Translations under genes and position numbers: made by a program | Shown here: positions 48,345 to 61,218 of the stretch, in pieces | How positions within the stretch are numbered: the stretch's first letter is position 1 | Layout: every line of letters starts with the position of its first letter | Notes under the pieces: generated by a model | The model's database searches: none | The model's input: the letters and a program-made list of their open reading frames with translations, nothing else | Told to the model about the DNA's origin: nothing | Source of the DNA: Phocoena phocoena | Lineage: Eukaryota; Chordata; Mammalia; Artiodactyla; Phocoenidae | Assembly (NCBI RefSeq): GCF_963924675.1 | Contig: NC_089236.1 | Span: forward strand, 48,206,500-48,270,499 | DNA length: 64,000 nucleotides | Reading direction: 5' to 3'

Positions 48345-49300
48345 TGAGGAAGTAGAGGAACCATATTTCATACACTTCTGGTACCATTTTTCATTGATAC
48401 TGCCACTTGGGAGGGAAATTGGGCAGTATCTCTTAAAATTTTAAATCTTTTGATTCAACAATTCTACTTCATGATGATCTTTCTTAGAGAAACATTCGCT
48501 CGTGAAGTGGAGGCATTATTTATGGTGGCCTTTGAAGCACTGTGTGTAATTAAAAATTGGAAACAATCTAAATGTTCATTAGTTTAGGATAAAATAAATG
48601 AATTATAGAATTAAATGATTATGTCCACATTGTGATCTACTGTGTAGCAAATGGAAAGAATGAAGTAGAAACATGGATGGATCCCAAAACATATTCTTAG
48701 GTGAAAAAAATTTGCAGACTGTATGTGACATGAGCCACTTTTTAAAAAATGAAAAAGGAGACTGATATGTCCTTCTGTGTATAATACACATGTATTGTTT
48801 AAAAAAAAGAAAAAAGGGCTTCTCTGGTGGCGCAGTGGTTGAGAGTCCAACTGCCGATGCAGGGGACACGGGTTCGTGCCCCGGTCCGGGAAGATCCCAC
48901 ATGCCGCGGAGCGGCTGGGCCCGGGAGCCATGGCCGCTGAGCCTGTGCATCCGGATCCTGTGCTCCGCAACGGGAGAGGCCACAACGGTGAGAGGCCCAC
49001 GTATGGAAAAAAAAAAAAAGAAAAGAAAAGAAAAACCACAATGAGGATGCACAGAAAAGTGATAAATAGGAGGTCTTTAATCTTTACTTGTAATATTTGA
49101 AGTTTCTTCCCTAAGAATGGATGTGATAAATTACAGAATTAAAAATAAAAACTTGAAAATATTTACTTGTGCAGAGAAGGAGATATATGAAAACATAAAC
49201 AGCAATTATCATTATGAGCTTACAGTTGACATTTTCTTCTATTTTCTGTATTTTCTAAAATTCTATAATAAATGTGTTATTTGTATAATCAAGACAAAAA
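48345..49300 (+). mobile_element. Old L1M 3' region
   Basis: aatattggtgaggaagtaga, cttttgattcaacaattcta, aattggaaacaatctaaatg and acatggatggatcccaaaac occur in L1 3' order. Split by a SINE and resumed at about 49045. Inactive. Confidence 0.65.
48816..49036 (+). repeat. Short CHR-type SINE in old L1M
   Basis: gggcttctctggtggcgcag head, gagcggctgggcccgggag body, and a long tail of A and AAAAG units. The flanks are A-rich, so the target duplication is not clear. Confidence 0.93.
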
Positions 49301-49403
49301 TTGTAAAGCTATTTTCAAAAAGACACACTATAAATGATGAAAGGACATTTCTTATGTGGCTTATGAATTACTTCAGAATAAAAATGAATTCAAAGCATTT
49401 CTT

Positions 49404-49615
49404 TTTTTTTTTTTTTTTTTTTTGCAGTACGCGGGCCCCTCACTGTTGTGGCCTCTCCCATTGCGGAGCACAGGCTCCGAACGCACAGGCCCAGCGGCCA
49501 TGGCTCACGGGCCCAGCCGCTCCGCGGCATGTGGGATCCTCCCGGACCGGGGCACGAACCCATGTCCCCTGCATCGGCAGGCGGACTCTCAACCACTGTG
49601 CCACCAGGGAAGCCC
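49404..49615 (-). repeat. Short CHR-type SINE
   Basis: T-run of 20 or more at left, gcagtacgcgggcccctcac, right end accagggaagcccc. Perfect duplicated target caaagcatttctt at 49391-49403 and 49616-49628. Confidence 0.96.
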
Positions 49616-49994
49616 CAAAGCATTTCTTAAGTTGATCGAATTGTTTGTTCAAATAAGTGTCTATTTCCCAGTCCTGTGAAATAGTAGCATTCATCCTGAT
49701 GTCACCAATGCATTTGTTAAAAATTCAGTCCTCTTTGTTCTAGTTACAGTTCATATAGATTAGACTCTCTAGTAAATCCATTAGTATAGTTTGGGTAGGT
49801 AATTTTAACTACTGGTTTAAGATACCAAGTTTCAAATCAGTGTGAAGGACTCCTATTGCCTTCATATTTTTAACATTGTATCTCTTTAAAATGAAAAAGT
49901 CTTTATTATATAAATCTTATATAATACATATAATCTTTACATGGCCAGTAACTATTTTTTATTAATCATTTATTTTAGTTTTAAAATATAGATT

Positions 49995-50275
49995 TTATTA
50001 AATCCTTTGCTCAAATATCACCTTCTAACAGAGCGATGCCTTCCCTGCCCAACGTCTTTAACATAACACCACCACTAATATCTCTATCATTCTCTCTACC
50101 CTCACTCTATTATTATTATTAGAATTTATTAGCTTATCACCCAACTTTTGTTTGCCTTTTCATCATTACAATGTGAGATCCTTAAAGAGTAGTGATGCTA
50201 TTTGTGTTTCTCTGGTATCTAATAGTACCTGGCACATTTAGGTGCACAATAAATATTTTTAAATGAATTAGATGT
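49995..50275 (+). mobile_element. L2 LINE 3' end
   Basis: ctcaaatatcaccttctaac, gatgccttccctgccc, tgtgagatccttaaagagta, cctggcacatttaggtgcac and aataaatatttttaaatgaa follow the L2 3' consensus order. Confidence 0.82.
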
Positions 50276-50297
50276 TGAGGAATGAAATATTCTGGTT

Positions 50298-50461
50298 GGG
50301 ACTTCCCTGGTGTTCCAGTGGTTAAGACTCCACGCTTCCATTGCAGGGGGTATGGATTCGATCCCTGGTGGAGGAACTAAGATCCCTCATGCTGTGCAGC
50401 ATGGCCACAAAAAAAAAAAAGAATAAAAGAAAAGAAAAACAAGAAAAAAAAAAGAAAGAAA
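50298..50461 (+). repeat. CHR-type SINE, short 'ccacgcttcc' subtype
   Basis: gggacttccctggtgttcca head, gattcgatccctggtgg B-box region, gtgcagcatggccac end, and a long A/AAAG tail. Perfect duplicated target gaaatattctggtt at 50284-50297 and 50462-50475. Confidence 0.96.
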
Positions 50462-50475
50462 GAAATATTCTGGTT

Positions 50476-51070
50476 AATGGAAAGTTAGTCCTATATAAAA
50501 CAGCAGATATGAAAGAGGAAATAAAAAGTGTACTTTTGTAAAAAGTATTAAGTGTCTTGTACTTCATACTCATTATGCTTTAAATATATATTTGATAGAA
50601 TACCAGTTAATATAAGATTAGATATGGGTCTATAAATATAGATATACAGATAGATACTATTGAGAGTAAAAAAAATATTTAGGGATAATTGAAAAATCAG
50701 TAGTTTAGTATCTTTAACCTAAGATGATTAGCTTTTCCTCAGTTCATAGAAGCAGAAAATCCAAACAAACAGGTTTTTGTGTCCTGTTTTCTTTTTCCCC
50801 CCTCAATTCTTAATTGGCATAAGTGGATCTTAGGGTTTGGTTAACTATCACTCAGTGACTCATCCAGAAGCATTTTCAGCATGTGGTACAGGGCTAGTAA
50901 TACATGTAGAACAGGTTCAGAAACACAACCGAAATTCTCTGTAAATAGAATGGAGATGAGTTTTATCCCCTGAGAATTACAAATAGCAGGGACAAAGAGT
51001 AGTTAAGGTGTGGATTAGTTAAAATGAATAATTCAAAGGGAATTGAACATCAACTCAATGAAGCCTTATT
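50476..51070. other. Intron sequence, nothing recognised
   Basis: AT-rich. No repeat or frame of note. Confidence 0.6.
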
Positions 51071-51085
51071 AAAAGAATAAGGAGA

Positions 51086-51288
51086 GGGCTTCCCTGGTGG
51101 CGCAATGGTTGAGAGTCCGCCTGCCGATGCAGGGGACACGGGTTCGTGCCCCCGTCCGGGAGGATCCCACATGCCGCAGAGCAGCTGGGCCCCTGAGCCA
51201 TGGCCGCTGAGCCTGCGCGTCCGGAGCCTGTGCTCCACAACGTGAGAGGCCACAACAGTGAAAGGCCCGTGTACCGCAAAAAATAAAA
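51086..51288 (+). repeat. Short CHR-type SINE
   Basis: gggcttccctggtggcgcaa through cccgtgtaccgcaaaaaat. The flanks aaaagaataaggaga (51071) and aaaaggacaaagagga (51290) may be a diverged target duplication. Confidence 0.93.
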
Positions 51289-51299
51289 TAAAAGGACAA

Positions 51300-51997
51300 A
51301 GAGGAGCCCGAAACACCAGAATAAAATGGGATCAGTGTCCCACTCAGGTAGGCAAGATTGATTCTCAGTTGCTTAGAGATGGCAGCTTCTGCCCTTGTCA
51401 ACTCCAGTTTCCCACAGCGAAATCCCTATCTGGAATCTCAGGCCCATCTCTGTTTAAAAGCAATTTTTTTTTTTAATACACGTAGAAAGTTTATCAGCAG
51501 CGTATGCGCCAGTTGCTTGTCGAATTTAGAATTAAATTATCCTCCCCAACACAAAGGATTTAGTGGTCCAGCCATGACTACCTGCTCCCATGTATTCTTT
51601 TAAACCCCACAAGTATTTTCTCTATATTGACCCAGAGTCCCTTTCAAAACTTAATCTAACTGATGCCTAACTACTAAAATCCTTCCCTGAACCCTTTCCT
51701 GTAACTGGAAATACTGTTACTTTGCTTAACTTCTTTTACCAATCTTCCTTGTGCAGGTGTTATTTCCTGTGCTCTTTATCTATCTATAGTTGTTCTCCTG
51801 AACATAGACAAATGCCTTGTCTCAGCTGCTTCACTGCCTTACTTCTAAACTGGACCAGCTCTCAGAAAATCTTAATGGAAGGACCACTTACTGGTCCTGG
51901 TGATTATAGGAGCCTTACCACTTAATATAATATTTGGGGGTATTTTGCCTTAGAAAGTCTATCTAGGAAATGAGATTAGATAATTGGGTTCAGAATA
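51300..51997. other. Intron sequence, nothing recognised
   Basis: T-run at about 51466-51475 without a flanking duplication. Otherwise unassigned. Confidence 0.55.
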
Positions 51998-52011
51998 AAT
52001 ATCCAGTTTTA

Positions 52012-52163
52012 TTTTTTATTTTTTTTTTAATTTTATTTATTTATTTTGGCCATGCCACGCTGCACGCAGGATGCAGGATCTTAGTTCCCCGACCAGGGAT
52101 CGAACCCGTGACCCCTACAGCGGAAGCGTGGAGTCTTAACCACTGGACTGCCAGGGAAGTCCC
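52012..52163 (-). repeat. CHR-type SINE, short subtype
   Basis: T-rich tail, ggccatgccacgctgcac, cagggatcgaacccgtgacc, right end ccagggaagtccc. Duplicated target atatccagtttta at about 51999-52011 and 52164-52176. Confidence 0.94.
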
Positions 52164-52176
52164 ATATCCAGTTTTA

Positions 52177-53227
52177 ATATTGGAGAAGCCATGAACATTT
52201 TGTGGATAAAATTCAAAGATCAGTTGTTGTTTCTCATTGCAATAAAAACTAAAATGAATAATTATAGGAGTCTTTGACTTTCGTACCAGTGATAATCCTG
52301 TTGATAGAGATTGGAATAAACAAGCATTGCTTGGCTTAATACATCAGAGTGTAATGAGCAAACTTTTCACCATCATATATATGTAAAGACTGCTGATGTA
52401 AATATTGTTATGAAAACCTGTTGTTATTTAGTGTTTTATCTGGTGCTTTTGTTCAAGTGAGCTCTCCCATTTCTGAGAACAGAATTCCATGTTGATGTCT
52501 CTCCTGCAGTTATTTCTCAGCACTGCAGAATATGCCATGCTGCTTGGAGTTTAATTCACCATAGCTGAGAGCATTTCTCATGGGTTAACATCTCTGTTGT
52601 TTCCTGTCTAATTGCTGATTTTCACCTTTTAACAGGTAAAATTCTCCTTGTTTGTCCAGCCCAAAGTACGTTGCAGTGAATATTCCTTGAGAGCAAAAAC
52701 AGTTCATTCTAGGTCCTTATATTACTATTTTTAAAGTAGTATGTGATTTATGAAAAAGTCGTATGAAAACTAAAAACCCAGCTAGCATAAAGACTCATCT
52801 AGTCACGTTGGGGGCCTGGGCTAACAATAGTTGGAGATTCTGATTATACTTTAACTTTGTAAGAAATGTGACCTCTTAAGGTTACTAGGTTAGGATATCA
52901 AACATAAACTTGTTAACATGTGAATAATATTGACTTAGTTCAAATAAGATGTTCACATTAAGAGGATAAAATGAGAAGTCTGAGTCAACAAAGTAAAATG
53001 TGACAGGTTATATTAGCAAAACAAGTAGGAGGAAGTTACCTGAGATTGTCAGCCTGTACCCTTGTCATCTGTTCCTCACTCTGGAACTGCTTTTGCAGCT
53101 CTAATGTTTCCTCAGCATTTTCACAGTTCAACTTAAATTAGAAGAGTAACTATTATTACAAAGTCAGAATGATTTGAGGCAGATTTTCTTTTAGTGTGTA
53201 AGCAACATGAGAATAGATGAGTCCTTT
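52177..53227. other. Intron sequence, nothing recognised
   Basis: No reading frame, repeat head or simple repeat of note. Confidence 0.6.
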
Positions 53228-53241
53228 AGAATTATCATTTG

Positions 53242-53368
53242 AGGTGGGGGTGGTGGTGGTATGAATTGGGAGATTGGGATTGACGTATATACACTAATAT
53301 GTATAAAATAGATAACTAATAAGAACCTGCTGTATAAAAAAATAAAAAATAAGTATATCTGGTTAAAA
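53242..53368 (+). mobile_element. 5'-truncated L1 insertion (3' UTR only)
   Basis: About 127 bp ending aacctgctgtataaaaaaat. It is the reverse complement of the 3' UTR seen at 29440-29540. Flanked by perfect agaattatcatttg at 53228-53241 and 53369-53382. Confidence 0.93.
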
Positions 53369-53382
53369 AGAATTATCATTTG

Positions 53383-53835
53383 GTTCATAGAAGTGTCATT
53401 TTATTAAACTTAGTATCCTCAAATTTCTAGGAGATAACTACTTAACTGTTCAGTATAGGGGAAGAATAATAGTGCTAAAAGTAACTTTCAAGTGTCATAT
53501 AACGAATAAGAAGAGCAGGTGAAATCTAAAAGCTAAGTCTTTCATTTCCTGTTTGGAGTTAGCATTGACCTCAGAATTAACCACAATGTCCTGAATCCAG
53601 AAAAAGGCAAACTTTGCTGTTTAATTTTTTCGAAACAAATTCTTTTAAAGATAAATAGCACATTCCAAATGACTTATCAAGAATATATTTCAGTAATGAA
53701 GTCTAGTGTGTCTCACAGTTTAACATACAAATAGGTATGGATTTCACATACGTTTTATGCATTTATAAGACAATTTACCCCAGGGAGTACAGGGCATTTT
53801 CATGTCAGTAAATTGTTGAATTAATAAATTTTTGA
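53383..53835. other. Intron sequence, nothing recognised
   Basis: No repeat or frame identified. Confidence 0.55.
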
Positions 53836-54050
53836 GTAAAATAATTTTTTACTACTTCACATCCATGATGATGGCTATCATCAAAGAGACAATGGTAAGT
53901 TTTGATAAGGATGTGGAGAACTTACCACCCTCGTAATTGCTGGTGAGAATGTGCAGCCACATTGAAAAGCAGTTTGGCAGTTCCTCAAAAAGTTAAAACT
54001 GGAGTGACCATATGACCTAGCTGTTCTTTTATACATACATAAAATTAATG
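53836..54050 (+). mobile_element. Old L1 fragment
   Basis: gatgatggctatcatcaaag, ataaggatgtggagaact, aagcagtttggcagttcctc and gagtgaccatatgacctagc are L1 ORF2/3' UTR boundary phrases. Confidence 0.75.
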
Positions 54051-54309
54051 CCTGGACTTTCCAGAAAGTTAAAGACACAAGCTGCATTCACCTTAAAGCC
54101 TTGGTATGAATTAAAGAATGTGTAGCAATATGCTTGAATGGAACTTCCACCAATCTGATTGTGAGATGCTTTTACTAAAGATAAGAGTACCAAGAGTGAA
54201 GTAGCCTGTAGCAAGTATCTAAATGCCTATTTTCTCTGGTTATACTTTGAATGTTATTGTCACTTACAAGAGTGAAATGACCTTTAAAACACATTTGAAA
54301 GTTTATCTG

Positions 54310-54535
54310 AACTCAGAAATGTCAGTTAAGAGTACTGTGTAATAGTGGAAAGATCATTCCTGTAGACTCAAACATAGCTGAATTTGAGACCCCACCTGAA
54401 ATTTACCAGCACCTTCTTCCTGTTTAAAGAAATTAATCTCTGAACCTCTGTTTTTTCATCTGCAAAATACCTAATAGAGCTCTTGTAAGGATTAAATGAA
54501 ATACTGTGAATAAAACAGACTATGCTCTCTGCTTC
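54310..54535 (+). repeat. MIR
   Basis: aatagtggaaagatcattcc, aatctctgaacctctgtttt, catctgcaaaatacctaata and cttgtaaggattaaatgaaa, in MIR order. Confidence 0.78.
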
Positions 54536-54751
54536 CCGCCCTGCACATACTCTTGTTTCTACTTCCGAGAGTACTTTCCACCCTGTACCTCCGCCTGCTG
54601 CGCACACACAAACACACACCTGCACAAACTGAGTTAAATCTTCTTCCTGTAGGTTCCCATTGAACCTAGGGATTACCTTATTGAAGCACTTACCATATTC
54701 TATTGAATTTTCATGTATATTTTCCTCTCTTCCCCAGAAAACTAAGTTCTT

Positions 54752-54890
54752 TTTTTTTTTTTTGCCACGCCACGCAGCTTGTGGGATCTCAGTTCCCCAA
54801 CCAGGGTCTCAGTTCCTGGAACAGGGACTGAACCCTGGGCCACAGCATTGAAAGCGCTAATCCTAACCACTAGACCACCAGGGAACTCCC
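54752..54890 (-). repeat. CHR-type SINE, short subtype
   Basis: T-run, gccacgccacgcagcttg, right end ccaccagggaactccc. Perfect duplicated target gaaaactaagttctt at 54737-54751 and 54891-54905. Confidence 0.96.
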
Positions 54891-54905
54891 GAAAACTAAG
54901 TTCTT

Positions 54906-56018
<1,113 letters not shown>

Positions 56019-56248
56019 TGAGCTTTATAAATAATATTTGTGTTATGTATGAGAACAAGCCTGTGTCCTTAAGTTTTAGAGATCTCTTATCAAGAGGACA
56101 TATCTTCCTCTTTTAGATAAAGAGGTGGAAAGAAGGAATGGACCATTTCTAAGAAAAGGAATGCAAATTGCCATAGGTCTGTTTGTTGTTTTTAAAATAC
56201 TGGCAAAAGTACCCTTAAATCAGAAATCTCATTTAGCTAGAAAATGGA

Positions 56249-56580
56249 GGGCTTCCCTGGTGGCACAGTGGTTAAGAATCCTCCTGCCAATGCAGGGGAC
56301 AGGGTTTGAGCCCTGGTCCAGGAAGATCCCACATGCCGCGGAGCAACTAAGCCCGCGAGCCACAACTACTGAGTCCATGTGCCACAACTACTGAAGCCCG
56401 CGTGCCTAGAGCCTGTGCTCCACAACAAGAGAAGCCACTGCAATGAGAAGCTTGTGCACAGCAATGAAGAGTAGCCCCGCTCCCTGCAACTAGAAAAAGC
56501 CCACGTGCAGCAATGAAGACCCAATTCAGCCAAAAATAAATAAATTTATTTAAAAAATAATAAAAAATTAAAAAAATAAA
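56249..56580 (+). repeat. Long CHR-type SINE
   Basis: ggcttccctggtggcacagt head, then the gccacaactactgag... body, ending in cagccaaaaataaataaatt and an A/T-rich tail. First of a run of three SINE heads. Confidence 0.94.
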
Positions 56581-56593
56581 AACACTGAATGAG

Positions 56594-56933
56594 GAACTTC
56601 CCTCGTGGTCCATGCTAAGACTCCATGCTTCCAATGCAGGGGACCCAGGTTCAATCCCTGGTCAGGGAACTAGGTCTCACATGCCGCAACTGAAGATCCC
56701 ACATGCTGCAACTAAGCATGGGACTTCCCTGGCGCTCCAGTGGTTAAGACTTCGCCTTCCAATGCACTGGGTGTGGGTTCCATCCCTGGTTGGGGAGCTA
56801 AGATCCCACATGCCTCATGGCCAAAAAACCAAAATGTAAAACAGAAACAATATTGTAACAAACTCAATAAAGATTTTAAAAATGGTCCACATCAATAAAA
56901 TCTTTAAAAAATAAATAAAATAATAATAAAAAT
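56594..56933 (+). repeat. Dimeric CHR-type SINE (two heads, one tail)
   Basis: A first head (gaacttccctcgtggtcc, 56594) runs about 126 bp without an A tail, directly followed by a second head (ggacttccctggcgctcc, 56721). That copy ends with the gtaacaaactcaataaagat tail and A-rich sequence. The pair is flanked by aaaaacactgaatgagg (56577-56593) and aaaaacatagaatgaaagg (56934-56952), suggesting a single insertion event. Confidence 0.8.
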
Positions 56934-56952
56934 TAAAAACATAGAATGAAAG

Positions 56953-57578
56953 GTGCACTAATACCATTAAAAATTAAAAACATGGAAATATCATTAACAT
57001 GATTAATTAGCTAATGATGTAAGTATTCATTACAACAATCTTTCAGAAATATCATTTCTGAAGAGTACTCTGTTAAGTAAAACTAACAAAATAGAGTCTC
57101 AGAAAATAAAGCCTTAGGGAAAAACATAAAAACAATGTTAAATAATACATATTTAAAGAAACGTAAGTGAAAATTGTAGATGATGCTTACTTCTAAACAA
57201 AGCAGTGTTCAGCATTTAAAACTTCTTCAGGTACCTTCTTTGGGAAATTGCTGCAGTCATAATCTGCTACTGCCAACTCTCCCACACATTTTAGATTAGA
57301 TTAGCTCTGATTTTGTATTCATCTTTTGCAAATTTTTCATGGTTTAATTTTATAATTCCTAGCAATTTCTTTTTCTTTTCACATTGGATGGCTGTGCTTA
57401 AGGATATGTTTGGGATGGGGAGGTGGGGTTATATTTAGGAAGGTAAAGAAGCACTTCCCCTCTCTCTGTACTGAAACAAACATTTCACTAACCAGTACTT
57501 CACAACATACAGTGCTGATATTTTCTAAGCCATTCTATTCTATTATTTTTAGCTGGTTGGAGTTTAAATTGATTTCAC
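56953..57578. other. Intron sequence, nothing recognised
   Basis: AT-rich. A G-rich patch (gggatggggaggtgggg) lies at 57412-57428. No repeat family assigned. Confidence 0.55.
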
Positions 57579-57648
57579 GACCTCCTAAACGTTGTGACTT
57601 TAGGAGGTCTATGGGAAAGTGGTATGAAAACCACTTTCCCATAGACCT
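57579..57648. repeat. Two overlapping perfect inverted repeats
   Basis: Arms gacctcctaaa (57579-57589) and tttaggaggtc (57599-57609) enclose 9 bases. Arms aggtctatgggaaagtgg (57605-57622) and ccactttcccatagacct (57631-57648) enclose 8 bases. The two hairpins share 57605-57609, so only one can form completely at a time. Confidence 0.97.
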
Positions 57649-57795
57649 ACCCACTTGGTCTGTGGATGCAGGTGACTAATAATTATTGTGTTCTCTTGTG
57701 TAAAGGTCTTACATGGAAAAACAACTTTGTAAAAAATATCATGATTCTAAAAACTTTGGTTGATGAAACTGAAGCTGTAGGGGAGTTTCTTTACA
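57649..57795. other. Intron sequence, nothing recognised
   Basis: No repeat or signal identified. Confidence 0.5.
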
Positions 57796-57925
57796 GCTTC
57801 TCCTTTGTTAAACTAGGATCTTTGAGAGGACAAGGACTGTTTGTTTATTACTGTGTCACCAATGCCTAACACAGCGCCTCACTCATGGTGGATGTTCAAT
57901 AAGTATTTGATGAGTGAGTGACTGG
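57796..57925 (+). mobile_element. L2 LINE 3' end
   Basis: gaggacaaggactgtttgtt, ccaatgcctaacacagcgcc and gttcaataagtatttgatga fit the L2 terminus. Confidence 0.72.
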
Positions 57926-59118
57926 TTTGATGAAAGCTAATATAATACCATTGTTTGAATCCATTTTTCTGATAGCAGAAGGTATCTTAGAGAATTGTTA
58001 TTTATAATGAATTTAGAGAGAAATAATTTTGTGAAAGGTAGAGATTGCTATAATTATGTACTTTTCAGTGGCTTTTACCCAGTATTCTCATTGATTTATA
58101 ACTTGGGAACAATTTGTTTTATTTTTACATAATTATGAATTGCCAAAAGCTTTCAAAACACTGGCTTTATATTTTTGTCTCTTTTTAAAGCAATTATTGA
58201 CCTATAATTTTGTATTTTCATTCATTTTATATATGTGTTATCTATATAATTTTATATAATTTTGTATTATTACTAAAAGGAAGGAGATATCCACTGTGAA
58301 AGCTTGATATTTAATGGATTCCTAAAAGCAGTTGACCTATTTTTTGCATTCGTGTTTAAACTCAAATGTTCATAGACTGGTTTTTTCCTAAAGAATCTTT
58401 AATGTAATAGCCTTCCATGCGTCCAAGAATCAAGTTCTTCAATGGCTTTTCAGAAACTGTAATAAATTTTTTCATAGCAGCCACTCAGACAAATCCATAA
58501 TAAAGGAGAATTCACTACCATGGGGTACTGAGGTATTGGAAGGTACCCCAAATCAAAAGTTTCTTACAATCTCTTCTCTATGTTATGAATGAGAATTTTA
58601 AATTGTACCTCTCAATTTAATACTACTTTTAAGTCTCTTCTTTAGATAGTATTTTATGAAATATCTCATCTTCAGCATTTTGATTCTTTATCTCTTTATA
58701 TATCCATTTCTGCATTTTTTCTTTGTGTGGTATTTTTATTGGAGAAAGTGGAGTACAGATGAAAAGTATCAGTTGTGCTGTAGGAATTGCCATTTAACAC
58801 TATCCTTACTGATCCTCTCTTTGACAAGGAATTCAGCCACCAGATTCTTAATGAATTACATCGCAATGTAGTGAACTCTCTGAAAGCTCCAGATTGTTAA
58901 ACCGTGCGGTGATTTTGTTATAATAAATTCTCTAGAAAACATTTCCAGCCAGCAAGAATGAATAATGCTAAAACAGGAATTTTCTTTTTCTGACCCAATC
59001 AGGGACACTAGAAATCATACTACAGATATTATTCCCATGTTATTCTTTCTCCGCCCTTCAAAGGAATGTATTTGGAGGGTGGGAATGATGTTTAGTTTAT
59101 CTAGGGTTAGGGGAGGGG
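57926..59118. other. Intron sequence, nothing recognised
   Basis: AT-rich, no frame or repeat head identified. Confidence 0.6.
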
Positions 59119-59121
59119 GGG

Positions 59122-59253
59122 TTAATTAATTTATTTATTTGTTTGGCCGTACCGTGCAGCATGCGGGAGCTTAGTTCCCCAACCAAGGATCAAACCCATG
59201 CCCTCTGCACTGGGAGCACGGAGTCTTAACCACTGGACCACCAGGGAAGTCCC
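59122..59253 (-). repeat. CHR-type SINE, short subtype
   Basis: atttatttatttgtttggcc tail and cagcatgcgggagcttag; right end ccaccagggaagtccc. Both flanks are G-rich (gttaggggagggggg and ctggggtgggggggg), possibly the duplicated target. Confidence 0.93.
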
Positions 59254-59544
59254 TGGGGTGGGGGGGGAGTTCTGATGGAAATAATTGAAGAAAATGAGAT
59301 GGAATAGATTAAAAGAATATTAAATCAAAATTTCTGCTTGTTAAAAACTGTAAATAGATCTTCCACATCTTTCTCGCCATCACAGGAAGCACACAATCAC
59401 ATACATTTGTTAAGGTAAACTTTGTCATTAGAGAAACTAATAGAGAATTCAGAATAATTAAAGCAGTACATCTCATTTTTACAAACCATTTAATACGAAG
59501 TTCTCATAGTTGTATTTCCTGCAGTGGTAATAATATTTTTCAGC

Positions 59545-59740
59545 ACTTTTACTATGTTCTAGGTACTCTGCTAAGCACTGTGAGTTTATCCTGTCACGTA
59601 ATCCTTCCAGCAATATTCTGAGGTAGGCATAGAAAGAATAATTACCTAAGATCACAACGAATAAGTGTCAAAGACCGGACTGAAATCCAAATCTTTCTGG
59701 CTCCAAACCATATTCTTACCATAATATTCTATTGCTTCTC
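59545..59740 (-). repeat. MIR
   Basis: ctaggtactctgctaagcac, cacgtaatccttccagcaat, then cggactgaaatccaaatctt, in reversed MIR order. Confidence 0.75.
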
Positions 59741-60160
59741 AGGAAATACTACATTACTTATGTTGTGTTAGGAAGTAAGTGTAATACCACCCCATAATTT
59801 AGTCTGTACTAGTAAGTAAACTTTCTAGGTAGTTGGAATTTAATGTAAGCATTAGAACATTCCTTTGTTGCTAGAAATGTCTCCTGTTTTAGTGAATTCA
59901 TTATTGTCACCCTAGTGATTCCTTCAATGAGTTACCATAGGAAAATTCAGGATTTTTTGTTCTTACATAAAATAACTCCAATTTCCATGTCTTTTATATC
60001 TCTTTTTAATAATTTTTTAGCCTTTCTTTCTATACAAAGGCATTTTCTGATACTGCCCCGAGTAGCACTTCACATTTACATTTTGATTTGCTGCTTTGGA
60101 TTTTTGATTGTTCAGCAAACCAAAAATCTTATTAAAACCATGGTAAGAGTAAATGAAATA

Positions 60161-60507
60161 GGACTTCCCTGGTGGCGCAGTGGTTAAGAATCCGCCTGCC
60201 AATGCAGGGGACACAGGTTCGAACCCTGGTCCGGGAAGATCCCATATGCCACGGAGCAACTAAGCCTGTGTGCCACAACTACTGAGCCTGTGCTCTAAAG
60301 CCTGCAAGCTACAACTACTGAGCCCATGTGCCACAACTACTGAAGCCTGCACACCTAAAGCCCGTGCTCCGCAACAAGAGAAGCCACTGCAGTGAGAAGC
60401 CCACGCACCGCAGCGAAGAGTAGCCCCTACTCACTGCAACTAGAGAAAGCCTGCACACAGCAGCGAAGACCCAATGCAGACATAAATAAATAAATAAATT
60501 TTAAAAA
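60161..60507 (+). repeat. Long CHR-type SINE
   Basis: ggacttccctggtggcgcag head, acaggttcgaaccctggtcc B-box region, and five 'cacaactactga' style body units, ending in cataaataaataaataaatt. Duplicated target agagtaaatgaaata (60146-60160) and agactaaatgaaata (60508-60522). Confidence 0.96.
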
Positions 60508-60522
60508 AGACTAAATGAAATA

Positions 60523-60927
60523 ATCTCTGGTGAAAAACTGAAGGACTCATTATGAGTGTATAATTTTTACATACAGCTCTGTAAGCCTTTCTCAAATACC
60601 TGTGGTCACCAGATAAATAACCTCCACCTAGGTGAGGAGTATAACATTATTGAATTTTTTGAATTCTAATAAGCAAATGCTAATGTTACTCCTATAACTA
60701 TTACTAAGTTTTAATATTTTTTCAATTTATATAATAAAGTGCTTCATAATTTTCATTTAAAAACAAATTATTTTCCTCAGAAATAAATGTATTTTACCTC
60801 CTCAGTCATCTTAATTGAGCTACTTCATGTCTAAATCATTAAAAAAAAATTTTGTATCATGTTTTTTTTGTCTTAACTGTCAACCTATTTAATTCTGCTT
60901 TTGCAATTTTTTTTCTTCCACTCTTAG
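60523..60927. other. PIBF1: Intron end with PIBF1 acceptor
   Basis: No repeat identified. The acceptor tract ttttttttcttccactcttag ends at 60927. Confidence 0.7.
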
Positions 60928-61078
60928 GTTTTAACTAAAGAATTTTATAGTCTCCAAGCCTCTTCTGAGAAACGTATTACCGAACTTCAAGCACAGAACT
61001 CTGAACATCAGGCAAGGCTAGACATTTATGAGAAACTGGAAAAAGAGCTTGATGAAATAATAATGCAAACTGCAGAAA
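60928..61078 (+). CDS. PIBF1: PIBF1 coding exon, about residues 497-547
   Basis: The exon is 151 bp: 50 codons plus the first base of the next codon. Acceptor CTCTTAG; donor is the consensus GTAAGT at 61079, leaving a phase-1 intron. The peptide opens [20 protein letters not shown] and ends [14 protein letters not shown]. As far as I recall it is identical to human PIBF1 in this stretch, so strongly conserved. It continues the central coiled coil. It directly follows the KKLE end of the exon at 55781 in the known protein. Confidence 0.96.
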
Positions 61079-61218
61079 GTAAGTCTCCCACCACTCCACA
61101 CACAGCTTTTTTTTCTGGCAGCACAAGGAACCTGATATTGTTTCTAAAACTGCTTGAAATATAACTTGTACCTTTTTGTTTGAAAGAATACTTGACATTT
61201 TAAAAATTAGTTAACTTT

